The notes under the pieces are model-generated. The model made no database searches, was not told where the DNA came from, and worked only from the letters and a program-made list of their open reading frames with translations. From the NCBI RefSeq assembly GCF_000725885.1, contig NZ_JODR01000019.1, positions 75,558 through 139,557 of the forward strand: a DNA stretch of 64,000 nucleotides, given 5' to 3'. The number at the start of each line of letters is the position of its first letter. Position 1 is the first letter of the stretch. Shown here piece by piece: positions 16,097 to 24,600 of the stretch. The stretch comes from Streptomyces albus subsp. albus. Its GTDB lineage: Bacteria; Actinomycetota; Actinomycetes; Streptomycetales; Streptomycetaceae. A program made the translations under genes and the position numbers.

Positions 16097-16580
16097 GGGA
16101 CCCGTTGTGCCGCTGGTCGGCATCGGCACCGATGTGCACGCCTTCGAGGAGGGGCGCGAGCTGTGGTGCGGCGGTCTGCTGTGGGAGGGCGAACCGTACG
16201 GGCTCGCCGGGCACTCCGACGGTGACGTGGCCGCGCACGCGGCGTGCGACGCCCTGTTCTCCGCCGCCGGGCTGGGCGACCTGGGTGCCCACTTCGGAAC
16301 CGGCCGGCCGGAGTGGGCCGGTGCGTCCGGGGTGACGCTCCTGGCCGAGGCGGCCCGCATCGTGCGGGAGGGCGGCTTCGCCATCGGCAATGTCGCCGTG
16401 CAGGTCATCGGGGTGCGCCCGAAGATCGGCAAGCGCCGCGCCGAGGCGATGAAGGTGCTCTCCGACGCGGTCGGTGCCCCCGTCTCGCTGTCGGGCACCA
16501 CCACGGACGGGCTCGGCCTCACCGGGCGCGGGGAGGGGCTGGCGGCCCTGGCGACCGCCTTGGTGCTGCCCCGGAGGTGA
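16086..16580 (+). CDS. ispF: 2-C-methyl-D-erythritol 2,4-cyclodiphosphate synthase
   Basis: Fifth step of the MEP pathway: converts CDP-ME 2-phosphate to the cyclic diphosphate with loss of CMP. The 164-residue, zinc-dependent enzyme has GIGTDVHAF (metal ligands Asp and His), [11 protein letters not shown], and [11 protein letters not shown] near the end. ATG 16086 is preceded by GGAGGAGG at 7 nt; a GTG at 16107 with its own GAGGGA is an alternative. It overlaps ispD, so the two are one operon. A hairpin terminator follows. Confidence 0.93.
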   Translation: MRSEGPVVPLVGIGTDVHAFEEGRELWCGGLLWEGEPYGLAGHSDGDVAAHAACDALFSAAGLGDLGAHFGTGRPEWAGASGVTLLAEAARIVREGGFAIGNVAVQVIGVRPKIGKRRAEAMKVLSDAVGAPVSLSGTTTDGLGLTGRGEGLAALATALVLPRR

Positions 16581-16627
16581 CGGGCCGCGCCCCGCACGCC
16601 GGGGAGCCGCCCCCGGGCGGTCAGGAG

Positions 16628-16656
16628 CACCCCGCCGGCGCCGTCCGCGCGGGGTG
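16628..16656 (+). terminator. Terminator after ispDF
   Basis: Inverted repeat CACCCCGC (16628-16635) with GCGGGGTG (16649-16656), followed by tccccTTTT. Confidence 0.5.
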
Positions 16657-16693
16657 TCCCCTTTTGCGGGGAACGCGAGGATGCACTCCCTCC

Positions 16694-16718
16694 GTAACTG
16701 CGAAGAGGTCGCAGTTAC
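16694..16718. promoter_or_regulatory. Candidate operator upstream of the GNAT gene
   Basis: Perfect 9-bp inverted repeat GTAACTGCG / CGCAGTTAC with a 7-nt spacer. It overlaps the -10 (TACAGT at 16716) of the acetyltransferase gene, as expected for a repressor site. The regulator is unknown. Confidence 0.5.
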
Positions 16719-16721
16719 AGT
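16716..16721 (+). promoter_or_regulatory. -10 element, leaderless geometry (GNAT gene)
   Basis: TACAGT, then 7 nt, then ATG 16729. Its first three bases overlap the right arm of the operator-like inverted repeat. Confidence 0.5.
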
Positions 16722-16728
16722 TGCAGGG

Positions 16729-17316
16729 ATGTCATACGTATTGCGCACCGCCGCCCCCTCCGACGTCGACGCCGCCCGCAGCGTCATGCTCGACACCGTC
16801 TACGGGGACCTGCGGTCCGGCTACGTACCGCGCTGGCACCGCGACATCATCGACATCGAGGGAACGTATCTGCGCCCCGCGCGCCGTACGCTCCTGGTCG
16901 CGGTGGACGAGACGAGCGGCGAGGTCGTCGGCACGGGCGCGGTCCGTGACCAGGGGCCGCAGGCGCCGCCGAACCCGCCGTGGATCGCCGAGCGCTTCCC
17001 CTCCCGCAGCACGGCGCAGCTGTGCCGGATCTACGTGCGGCCGACGCACCGCCGGCTGGGCATCGCCCGCGCGATGGTGCGGGAGCTGTCCGCCTTCGTG
17101 GCGGACGCCGGCGGCTACGAGGCGATCTACCTGCACACCGACCCGTCCGTGCCGGGCGCCGAACCGTTCTGGCGGTCGCTGGCCACGGTCGTGTGCGACG
17201 AGCGCACGCTGCCGGACGGCGGCCAGGGCATCATCCACTTCGAGCTGCCGGTCCCGGTGCCGTCCGCGGCTGCCGGCGCGGGGGCGTCCGGCACGCTGGC
17301 CGCCACCGGCCGCTGA
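16729..17316 (+). CDS. GNAT-family N-acetyltransferase
   Basis: A 195-residue GCN5-related acetyltransferase. Motif A reads RIYVRPTHRRLGIARAMVREL, a variant of the Q/RxxGxG/A acetyl-CoA loop; it is followed by YLHTDPSVPGAEPFW. The N-terminal part matches the fold (IRxAxxxDxxA pattern as LRTAAPSDVDAA). The C-terminal ~20 residues are Ala/Gly-rich. Substrate unknown. It lies 38 bases upstream of a solute-binding lipoprotein gene that has its own -10, so co-regulation rather than a strict operon is likely. Confidence 0.8.
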   Translation: MSYVLRTAAPSDVDAARSVMLDTVYGDLRSGYVPRWHRDIIDIEGTYLRPARRTLLVAVDETSGEVVGTGAVRDQGPQAPPNPPWIAERFPSRSTAQLCRIYVRPTHRRLGIARAMVRELSAFVADAGGYEAIYLHTDPSVPGAEPFWRSLATVVCDERTLPDGGQGIIHFELPVPVPSAAAGAGASGTLAATGR

Positions 17317-17324
17317 ATCAGTGT

Positions 17325-17339
17325 TGAAAATCGCTTCCA
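17325..17339. promoter_or_regulatory. Zur-like palindrome at the ABC cassette promoter
   Basis: TGAAAATCGCTTCCA matches 11 of 15 positions of the streptomycete Zur consensus as I recall it (TGaaAatgatTttCA). It ends two bases before the -10 of the solute-binding protein gene. The match is imperfect and the call is tentative. Confidence 0.3.
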
Positions 17340-17341
17340 GG

Positions 17342-17347
17342 TAGAGT
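17342..17347 (+). promoter_or_regulatory. -10 element, leaderless geometry (solute-binding protein)
   Basis: TAGAGT, then 7 nt, then ATG 17355. Confidence 0.5.
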
Positions 17348-17354
17348 CCGATCC

Positions 17355-18887
17355 ATGCCCCAGATACGCCGCGCCCGCCGGGCGACCGTCACGACCGCAG
17401 CCGTCCTGACCGGCTGCGCGCTCACCCTCACCGCCTGCTCGGGCGGCGGCAGCAGCGGCTCGGCCGGGGACCGGCTGCGGGTCTCCATGGCGTTCCCGCC
17501 CGCGCAGGCGATGTCGCCGTACGGGGACGACGCGGTCACGCTCAGCCGGCTCTCCGTCATCGAGGGGCTGACCAAACTGGACGCCTCGGGGGTGCCCAAG
17601 CCTGCGCTTGCCACCTCGTGGAAGTCCTCCGACGGCGACCGGACCTGGACCTTCCAGCTGCGCAAGGCCCGCTTCCAGGACGGGCGGAAGCTGACCGCCG
17701 ACGCGGTGGTGCGCTCCATCGAGGAGGCCACCGAGGCGTCGCCCCAGCCGCGGGTGCTCAGCGACGCGGGGAAGCTGACGGCGAAGGCCGAGGGGCCGCG
17801 TACGGTCGCCGTCACCAGCAGCGAGCCGGACGCGTTGCTGCCCCAGCGGCTGGCCAACCCCTCCCTGGCCGTGCTCTCCCCGAAGGCGTACGGCAAGGGC
17901 GAGGGCAAGGACACCAAGGTGACCGTCGCCGGGCACGCCACCGGACCGTTCACCCTCACCAAGGTGAACGGCACCGTCAGCGCCACCCTGGAGCGCAACG
18001 ACGACTACTGGGGCGGCCGGGCGAAGGCGTCCGGGGTGGATGTGAAGTTCTCGGCGAACGGCACCACCCGGGCCAACGCACTGCGCTCCGGCAGCACCGA
18101 CATCGCCGAGTACGTCCCGGTCTCGCAGGCGTCGGTGCTCAAGAAGGAGCAGGTCCGCGAAGTGCCGACCGCCCGCACCAACAGCCTCTACATGAACACC
18201 GAGCACGGCCCCTTCCGGGACGCGCGCCTGCGGGCCGCCGCCCGCGCCGCCATCGACAGCCCGGCGCTGATCAGAAGCGTCTACGAGGGCTACGCGGACA
18301 AGCCCCAGGGCCTGCTCGGCCCGGGGGTGAAGTGGGCCGCCGGCAAACGCGTCCCCGTGCGGGACCGCGCGAAGCCCGCCTCCGAGGCGCAGGTGAAGAA
18401 GGCGCCCACCATCACGCTGGCGACCTACACCAACCGCCCGGAGCTGCCCGAGGTCGTCACCGCCCTCCAGCAGCAGTTCGAGAAGGCCGGCTTCAAGGTG
18501 AAGCAGGTCGTGCGCGACTACGCGCGCATGGAGGCGGACGCGCTGGCCGGCAAGTACGACATCTTCGTCCAGGCCCGCAACACCCTCCTCGACACCGGCG
18601 ACCCGGTCTCCTACCTGGAGTCCGACTTCACCTGCAAGGGCTCCTTCAACATGTCGCAGCTGTGCGACAAGGACGTCGACGAAGCCGTCGGCAAGGCCGC
18701 GGCCACCGAGGACACCGCCGCCCGGCAGCGCGCCGAGACGAAGGCCGAGGCCGAGATCCTGCGCACCGACGCGGTGGTGCCGCTGCTGCACGAACGGTTC
18801 ATCCAGGGCGTCGCCGACGGCGTCGAGGGCGTCTCCCTCGACCCGATGGAGCGCACCCTGGTCACCGCCGACACCCACCGCGAGTGA
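17355..18887 (+). CDS. ABC transporter solute-binding lipoprotein, family 5 (peptide/nickel type)
   Basis: A 510-residue SBP_bac_5 protein. The signal peptide ends in lipobox LTAC (about residue 28). The conserved block GLTKLDASGVPKPALATSW followed by WTFQLRKARFQDGRKLTADAVV is typical, as are the late LLDTGDP and VVPLLHERFIQG segments. It is anchored outside the cell and hands ligand to the permease encoded next. Family 5 proteins bind peptides, nickel chelates or metallophores; ligand unknown. The stop overlaps the GTG of the permease gene. Confidence 0.88.
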   Translation: MPQIRRARRATVTTAAVLTGCALTLTACSGGGSSGSAGDRLRVSMAFPPAQAMSPYGDDAVTLSRLSVIEGLTKLDASGVPKPALATSWKSSDGDRTWTFQLRKARFQDGRKLTADAVVRSIEEATEASPQPRVLSDAGKLTAKAEGPRTVAVTSSEPDALLPQRLANPSLAVLSPKAYGKGEGKDTKVTVAGHATGPFTLTKVNGTVSATLERNDDYWGGRAKASGVDVKFSANGTTRANALRSGSTDIAEYVPVSQASVLKKEQVREVPTARTNSLYMNTEHGPFRDARLRAAARAAIDSPALIRSVYEGYADKPQGLLGPGVKWAAGKRVPVRDRAKPASEAQVKKAPTITLATYTNRPELPEVVTALQQQFEKAGFKVKQVVRDYARMEADALAGKYDIFVQARNTLLDTGDPVSYLESDFTCKGSFNMSQLCDKDVDEAVGKAAATEDTAARQRAETKAEAEILRTDAVVPLLHERFIQGVADGVEGVSLDPMERTLVTADTHRE

Positions 18888-20677
18888 GCCGGGCCGTGCG
18901 AACGGCCGCACGCACCCTGCCGACGGCCGTCGGCAGGGCACTCGCCGCCCTCGGCGTGCTGCTCGTCATCGGACTGCTGCCGTGGCTGACCCGCACCGAC
19001 CCGGCCCGCACGATCCTGCACGCCCGCTACGCCGACCGCGAGCCCACCCCCGGCACCCTGGCCGCCATCCGCCGCGAGACCGGACTGGACGCCGGACCCC
19101 TGCACCTGCTGGGCGACTGGGCCTTCGGGCTGCTGCGCGGCGACTTCGGCACCTCCTGGGTCTCCGGCCAGCCCGTCCGCCCCGATGTGCTGTCCGCCCT
19201 CGGCGTCTCCCTGACGCTGATGGCCGCCTCCCTGGCCGTCGCCCTCCTGGTGGCCGCGGCGCTCGGTGCGCGCACCCTCCTCGCCGGCGCGCGCGGACCA
19301 GGACACAAGCCCCCCACGGCACGGGCCGGCGCCCTCGGAGCGGTGCTCGCCGCCCTCCCCGAGTTCCTGCTGGCCGCCGTGCTCGCCACGGTCTTCGCCG
19401 TACGGCTCGGCTGGTTCCCCGCGGTCGGCTGGGGCGGCGCGCCGGGCGACGCCCTGCACGCCGCCGTGCTGCCCGCCCTCGCCATGGGCCTGCCCGCGGG
19501 CGCCCTGCTGGGACGGCTGCTGGACGACGCGCTGCCCGGCGCCTTCGCCGAGGACTGGGTGCGCACCGCCGCCGCGAGCGGGCTGCCGCCCGCCCGTATC
19601 GCACGGCACGCGCTCCGGCGCGTCCTGCCGCCCCTGCTGCCCCAGTTCGGCTTCGTCGTCGTCGGCCTCACCGGCGGCGCCGTCACCGTCGAGACCCTCT
19701 TCTCGATCCCCGGGCTCGGCGGCACCGCCCTGTCCGCCGCCCTCGCCCAGGACCTGCCCGTCCTCCAGGCGTGCGTCCTGCTGCTGCTCGCCCTGGGTGT
19801 CGCCGTCGGCATCGCCGTCCGCGCCGTCCGGCGAGCCGCGCTCGGCCCCGCCCTCGACGCCGGCGCCCTGCCCGCCCTGCGCCGCCCCGCACTGCCCCCG
19901 TCCCGCACCCTGACCGCGACGGCACTCGTGTCGGCCGCCCTGCTGGCCGGCGTCATCGCCTACGGGATGACCCGCGACCCCCTGCACGTGGACACCGCCG
20001 CCCGGCTCGCCCCGCCCGGCGCCGCCCACCCGCTGGGCACCGACGCGCTCGGCCGCGACGTGCTCGCCCGCCTCGGCCACGGCGCCGCCCGCACCGCCCT
20101 CACCTCCCTCGCGGTCGCCGCCGCCACCCTCGTCCTCGGCGTGGCACTGGGCGTGCTCACCCGCTGGGCGGAGGGCCTGCGCGAGGTCGTCAACGCGCTG
20201 CCCCCGGTCATCTCCGGGCTCGTCGTCGCCGGCATCGCCGGGTCCGGCGCCACGGGGGCCGCCGTCGCCGTCACCGTCGTCGCCTGGGCACCCATCGCCG
20301 CGCACACCGCCGCGCTGTACGAGCAGGAGCGCGCCGCCGCCCACGTGGAGGGCGCCGTCGCCCTCGGCGCCGGCCGCGGCCACCTGCTGCGCCGCCACAT
20401 CCTCCCCGGGGTACTGCCCCCGGTCCTGCGGCACGCGCTGCTGCGCATCCCCGCCCTGGCCCTCGCCCTGGCCTCGCTCGGCTTCCTCGGCCTGGGCACC
20501 GAACCGCCCGCCCCCGAGTGGGGCCGCATGCTCTCGGAGAACATGCCCTACGCCGAGCGCGCCCCCTGGGCCGTCCTCGCGCCCGCCGCCGCCCTCGCCG
20601 CCGTCGGCGTACTGGCCGTCGCGGCCGGCGCCCTGACCGCGGGCGCCCGCCCCCGGCGCGGCGGAGGCAGCCGGTGA
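18884..20677 (+). CDS. Fused two-domain ABC permease (DppB-DppC type)
   Basis: One 597-residue chain contains both membrane subunits that are normally separate. The first half is DppB-like (LGDWAFGLLRGDFGTSW, EAA loop around EDWVRTAAASGLPPARI, then ETLFSIPGLG). The second half, from about residue 350, is DppC-like (HPLGTDALGRDVLARL; EAA loop VEGAVALGAGRGHLLRRHILPG; SLGFLGLG; PEWGRML). Roughly 11-12 transmembrane helices. The start GTG 18884 overlaps the solute-binding stop, and its stop overlaps the GTG of the MFS gene. No ATPase gene is present in the operon or the window apart from msiK, which serves sugar importers. Confidence 0.85.
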   Translation: MSRAVRTAARTLPTAVGRALAALGVLLVIGLLPWLTRTDPARTILHARYADREPTPGTLAAIRRETGLDAGPLHLLGDWAFGLLRGDFGTSWVSGQPVRPDVLSALGVSLTLMAASLAVALLVAAALGARTLLAGARGPGHKPPTARAGALGAVLAALPEFLLAAVLATVFAVRLGWFPAVGWGGAPGDALHAAVLPALAMGLPAGALLGRLLDDALPGAFAEDWVRTAAASGLPPARIARHALRRVLPPLLPQFGFVVVGLTGGAVTVETLFSIPGLGGTALSAALAQDLPVLQACVLLLLALGVAVGIAVRAVRRAALGPALDAGALPALRRPALPPSRTLTATALVSAALLAGVIAYGMTRDPLHVDTAARLAPPGAAHPLGTDALGRDVLARLGHGAARTALTSLAVAAATLVLGVALGVLTRWAEGLREVVNALPPVISGLVVAGIAGSGATGAAVAVTVVAWAPIAAHTAALYEQERAAAHVEGAVALGAGRGHLLRRHILPGVLPPVLRHALLRIPALALALASLGFLGLGTEPPAPEWGRMLSENMPYAERAPWAVLAPAAALAAVGVLAVAAGALTAGARPRRGGGSR

Positions 20678-22431
20678 CCGGCGCGCGCACCGCCCGGCCG
20701 GGCGGCAGCGGCACCCGACGGGCGCGCACCTCGCTCGGCGCGCTGGGCGACATACGGCTGCTGCCCCCGTTCGCACGGCTGCTGGCGGGCACCCAGCTCG
20801 CGTTCAACATCGGCTTCTTCGCCGTCCTGCCGTACCTGGCCGCACACCTGGGCGGAACCCTCGGCATGGGCGGCTGGCTGGTCGGCCTCGTACTGGGCCT
20901 GCGGACCTTCAGCCAGCAGGGGCTGTTCGTCGTCGGCGGCGCCCTCACCGACCGGTTCGGGCCACGCCCCGTCGTCCTGGCCGGGTGCCTGCTGCGGATC
21001 GCCGGGTTCGTCTGGCTGGGGTACGCGCACGGCACGGGCTCCGTCGTCGCCGCAGTGGTGTGCGTGGGCTTCGCGGCGGCACTCTTCTCACCCGCCGTCG
21101 AATCGGAGACGGCACGCCAGGCGGTACGCCACGAGACGGCCACCGGATACCCGCGGGCCCGCACCCTCGCGGTCTTCTCCGCCGCCGGGCAGGCCGGCGC
21201 CTTCCTCGGGCCCCTGCTCGGTTCGCTGCTGCTGCTCGCCGACTTCCGCACCGCCTGCCTGGCGGGCGCCGCCGTCTTCGTCGCCGTCCTGGCCGGCCAC
21301 TGGCACTGGATGCCGCACGGACGCCCCGACAGCACACCGCCGCCCGGCGGGCCCACCGGGAGCGAGGGCGCCGACGGGAGCGAGGACGGCGATGCCGGGG
21401 GTGGCGACGGCGGGGCCGGAGACCGCAGCGCCGAAGCCGGTCGCAGCGGTGAGCGTGGCGCCAGTGGTGGGAGTGACCCCGGTGGCGGTAGTGGCGGGCG
21501 CATCGTCAGCGCCGGGCGTGCCGCCAGTGGCGGAAATGGCCGCAGCAGCGGGCATGGCCCCAGTGGCGGGAGTGACAGGCACGACGTAAGCGCCGAGTGC
21601 GGTGCCAGTGGCGAATGTGGCGCCGGTGGCGGGCGCGGTACCAGCACCGAGTGTGGCGCCAGTGCCGGGGGCGGCGGCGCCGAAGCCGGCCGCAGCGGCG
21701 GGCGTGGCGCCAGTGGCGGCAGTGGTGGCCACGACGTAAGCACCGACCGCGCCACCAGCACCGGCCGCGCCGCCGGCACCGGCCGCGCCGTCGGCGACCG
21801 GCGTCGCGTACGGCGGTCGGAGGGCGGCGCCTGGCGGGCCACCTTCCGCAACGGGCCCTTCCTCCTGCTGTGCCTCGCCCACGGCACCTATCTGCTCGCC
21901 TACAACCAGCTGTACCTCACCCTGCCCGAGGAGGTCGTGCGGGCCACCGGCTCGCAGACGGCCCTCGGCTGGCTGTTCGCGCTCTCCTCACTGCTGGTGG
22001 TCTGCGCGCAGCTTCCCGTGACGAGAGCCGTGGGGGAGCGGCTGGACCACCGGGCCGCCCTGTGCGGCGGGCTCGCCGTGGTCGCCGCCGGGTTCCTGAC
22101 CGTGGCCGCGACCGCGCCGCTCGGCCTGCGGGGCGCCGTCGGCCTGGTGCCGGCCGCGGTGTACGTGCTCGCCCTCACCTTCGGGCAGATGCTGGCCGTC
22201 CCGGCGAGCCGTGCCCTGGTCACGGAGCTGGTGCCGGCGGAGCGGCTGGGCTTCGGCATGGGCGTGCTCTCGTCGTTCGGCGGCGCCGTCGTGCTGGCCG
22301 GCAGCTCCGCGACGGGCGCGCTGTTCGGCACCGGGCTGGGGCCCGCCGCCGTCTGGTCCGTTCTGGCGGGCGTCCCGCTGCTGGGCGCCGTGGCGGGACG
22401 CGCGGTACGGGTGCGGCGCGCCGCCGGCTGA
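20674..22431 (+). CDS. MFS transporter with very long repeat-filled central loop
   Basis: A 585-residue transporter. Six N-terminal helices include the loop 2-3 motif GGALTDRFGPRP; six C-terminal helices follow from residue ~390. Between them residues ~216-385 form a Gly/Ser/Ala-rich loop made of repeats (GRGASGG-type, HDVS). MFS proteins normally have 400-430 residues, so about 170 were added. Overlap with the permease stop (GTGA) makes it the third gene of the operon. An MFS gene next to a family 5 ABC importer recalls metallophore systems in which the MFS exports and the ABC imports, but the substrate is not known. Confidence 0.82.
   Translation: MTGARTARPGGSGTRRARTSLGALGDIRLLPPFARLLAGTQLAFNIGFFAVLPYLAAHLGGTLGMGGWLVGLVLGLRTFSQQGLFVVGGALTDRFGPRPVVLAGCLLRIAGFVWLGYAHGTGSVVAAVVCVGFAAALFSPAVESETARQAVRHETATGYPRARTLAVFSAAGQAGAFLGPLLGSLLLLADFRTACLAGAAVFVAVLAGHWHWMPHGRPDSTPPPGGPTGSEGADGSEDGDAGGGDGGAGDRSAEAGRSGERGASGGSDPGGGSGGRIVSAGRAASGGNGRSSGHGPSGGSDRHDVSAECGASGECGAGGGRGTSTECGASAGGGGAEAGRSGGRGASGGSGGHDVSTDRATSTGRAAGTGRAVGDRRRVRRSEGGAWRATFRNGPFLLLCLAHGTYLLAYNQLYLTLPEEVVRATGSQTALGWLFALSSLLVVCAQLPVTRAVGERLDHRAALCGGLAVVAAGFLTVAATAPLGLRGAVGLVPAAVYVLALTFGQMLAVPASRALVTELVPAERLGFGMGVLSSFGGAVVLAGSSATGALFGTGLGPAAVWSVLAGVPLLGAVAGRAVRVRRAAG
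21380..21790 (+). repeat. In-frame coding repeat within the MFS gene
   Basis: Imperfect short repeats built on agcggcgggcg/gcgccagtggcgg themes, about 400 bp, reading frame kept. It encodes the long Gly/Ser loop between helices 6 and 7. Confidence 0.75.
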
Positions 22432-22582
22432 GGGGCGTCTTGGATACGGTCCCAGGGTCCGGGGTACGCGCTCGTGGCTCCCGGCGTGGGGCCGCCCCCC
22501 CCTCGCGGACCGGCCGGCTACGCCGGGGCGCGGCGGACCCCGGCCGTGACCGACCACCGCACCCGACCCGCAAGGAGCACCC

Positions 22583-22984
22583 GTGGCGCAGCTCTCCGAC
22601 GGCATCAAGAAGATCCTCGACGGCAAGGTGTTCATCGCCCTGGTCACCCTCCAGCCCGACGGCAGCCCGCAGGTGTCGCCGGTGTGGGTGAAGCGGGACG
22701 GTGACGACGTGCTCGTCTCCACCACCGCCGACCGGCGCAAGACGCTCAACATGCGGCGCGACCCGCGTGTCACCGTCCTGGTGCAGCCCGCCGACGACCC
22801 GTACCTGTACGCGGAGCTGCGCGGTACGGCGCAGCTGACCACCGAGGGCGGCCAGGAACTCATCGACGAGCTGTCGCGCAAGTACACCGGCAAGAGCTAC
22901 GCCGAGTTCAACCCGTCGTCGGCCGGCGAGGCCGAACGCGTCGTCGTGCGGATCACCGTCGAGAAGGTCGCCGGCCGGCTGTGA
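22583..22984 (+). CDS. PPOX-class F420-dependent oxidoreductase
   Basis: A 133-residue split-beta-barrel flavin/F420-binding protein (pyridoxamine 5'-phosphate oxidase-like fold). The N-terminal [22 protein letters not shown] and [23 protein letters not shown] blocks are typical of the actinobacterial F420 subgroup (TIGR03618-like). The GTG start has an AAGGAG site 6 nt upstream. The 151 bases before it show no gene. The reaction is unknown; relatives reduce small conjugated substrates. Confidence 0.85.
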   Translation: MAQLSDGIKKILDGKVFIALVTLQPDGSPQVSPVWVKRDGDDVLVSTTADRRKTLNMRRDPRVTVLVQPADDPYLYAELRGTAQLTTEGGQELIDELSRKYTGKSYAEFNPSSAGEAERVVVRITVEKVAGRL

Positions 22985-23051
22985 TCCGTCGCCCGCCGCC
23001 CCGCGCCGCCGCCCCTCCCCGGGAGGGGCACGGCAGGGCCCGGCGGGCTAC

Positions 23052-23057
23052 TACCCT
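23052..23057 (+). promoter_or_regulatory. -10 element, leaderless geometry (cysS)
   Basis: TACCCT, then 7 nt, then GTG 23065. Supports GTG 23065 over the upstream in-frame start at 22981. Confidence 0.55.
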
Positions 23058-23064
23058 TGACCCC

Positions 23065-24465
23065 GTGACTCTTCGCCTGTACGACACCAGCGCCCGGCAG
23101 ATCCGCGACTTCAGCCCTCTCGAACCCGGCTGTGTCTCGATCTACCTGTGCGGCGCCACCGTGCAGGCCGCCCCGCACATCGGGCACATCCGCTCGGGCC
23201 TCAACTTCGACATCATGCGCCGCTGGTTCCTGCACCGCGGCTACGAAGTGACGTTCATCCGCAACGTCACCGACATCGACGACAAGATCATCGCGAAGTC
23301 CGCCGAGCAGGGCCGCCCCTGGTGGGCGATCGGCTACGAGAACGAGCGCGCTTTCAACGCCGCCTACGAGGCCCTGGGCTGCCTGCCGCCGACCAACGAG
23401 CCGCGCGCCACCGGGCACATCCCCGAGATGGTCGAGATGATGCGGGTCCTGATCGACCGGGGCCACGCCTACGCCGCCGACGGCAACGTCTACTTCGACG
23501 TCCGCTCCTTCCCCGAGTACCTGGCCCTGTCCAACCAGGACCTCGACAACCTCCTCCAGCCCTCCGGCGAGGGCGAGACGGGCAAGCGCGACCCCCGGGA
23601 CTTCGCCATGTGGAAGGCCGCCAAGCCGGGCGAGCCCTTCTGGGAGACGCCGTTCGGCCCCGGCCGCCCCGGCTGGCACCTGGAGTGCTCCGCGATGGCG
23701 CACAAGTACCTGGGCCGCGCCTTCGACATCCACGGCGGCGGCGTCGACCTGGTCTTCCCGCACCACGAGAACGAGATCGCCCAGTCCCGCGCCTTCGGGG
23801 ACGAGTTCGCCCGCTACTGGGCCCACAACGCCTGGGTCACCATGAGCGGCGAGAAGATGAGCAAGTCGCTGGGCAACTCGGTGCTGGTCAGCGAGATGGT
23901 CAAGCACTGGCGTCCGCTCGTGCTCCGCTACTACCTGGGCACCCCGCACTACCGCTCCACCATCGAGTACAGCGAGGAGTCCCTGCGCGAGGCGGACGCC
24001 GCCTTCGGCCGTATCGAGGGCTTCCTCCAGCGCGGCACCGAGCTGGTGGGCGAGGTGGCGCCCGCCGAGCAGCTGCCCGACGCGTTCGCCGACGCGATGG
24101 ACGACGACTTCTCGGTGCCGCAGGCGCTGGCCGTCGTCCACACCACCGTCCGGCAGGGCAACGCCGCTCTCGGCGACGGGGACCGGACGGCCGTCTCGCA
24201 GGCGGTGGCGCAGGTGCGGGCCATGCTCGGTGTCCTGGGCATGGACCCCCTGGACCCCGCGTGGGCCGCCGCGTCCGGTGACGGCGGCGCCAGCCTGCAC
24301 GCGGTGGTGGACTCCCTGGTCGGGCTGGTCCTGGAACAGCGGCAGGCGGCGCGGGCGCGGAAGGACTACGCCACCGCCGACGCCCTCCGCGACGAGCTGA
24401 AGCGCGCCGGCCTCTCCGTCGAGGACACCCCCTCGGGCCCCCGCTGGGAGCTGGCCTCCGACTGA
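23065..24465 (+). CDS. cysS: Cysteinyl-tRNA synthetase
   Basis: Class I aminoacyl-tRNA synthetase of 466 residues that charges tRNA-Cys. [19 protein letters not shown] holds the zinc-ligand Cys and the HIGH motif; the other zinc ligands are in [10 protein letters not shown] and [19 protein letters not shown] is the KMSKS loop. The helical C-terminal domain ends with [20 protein letters not shown], normal for the family. Followed by rlmB after 135 bases on the same strand, the conserved actinobacterial pair. Confidence 0.96.
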   Translation: MTLRLYDTSARQIRDFSPLEPGCVSIYLCGATVQAAPHIGHIRSGLNFDIMRRWFLHRGYEVTFIRNVTDIDDKIIAKSAEQGRPWWAIGYENERAFNAAYEALGCLPPTNEPRATGHIPEMVEMMRVLIDRGHAYAADGNVYFDVRSFPEYLALSNQDLDNLLQPSGEGETGKRDPRDFAMWKAAKPGEPFWETPFGPGRPGWHLECSAMAHKYLGRAFDIHGGGVDLVFPHHENEIAQSRAFGDEFARYWAHNAWVTMSGEKMSKSLGNSVLVSEMVKHWRPLVLRYYLGTPHYRSTIEYSEESLREADAAFGRIEGFLQRGTELVGEVAPAEQLPDAFADAMDDDFSVPQALAVVHTTVRQGNAALGDGDRTAVSQAVAQVRAMLGVLGMDPLDPAWAAASGDGGASLHAVVDSLVGLVLEQRQAARARKDYATADALRDELKRAGLSVEDTPSGPRWELASD

Positions 24466-24600
24466 GCCGTCGCCCCGCCCGGCCCCGGCCCCGCCCGCCC
24501 ACCGGCTGGCGGCGGGGCCCGGCGCCGGGTACCGGTACCGTTGACAGGCCGCACGCACACGCGAATCAGCGACCCCGTACGCAAGCAAGGTAGGTACCCC

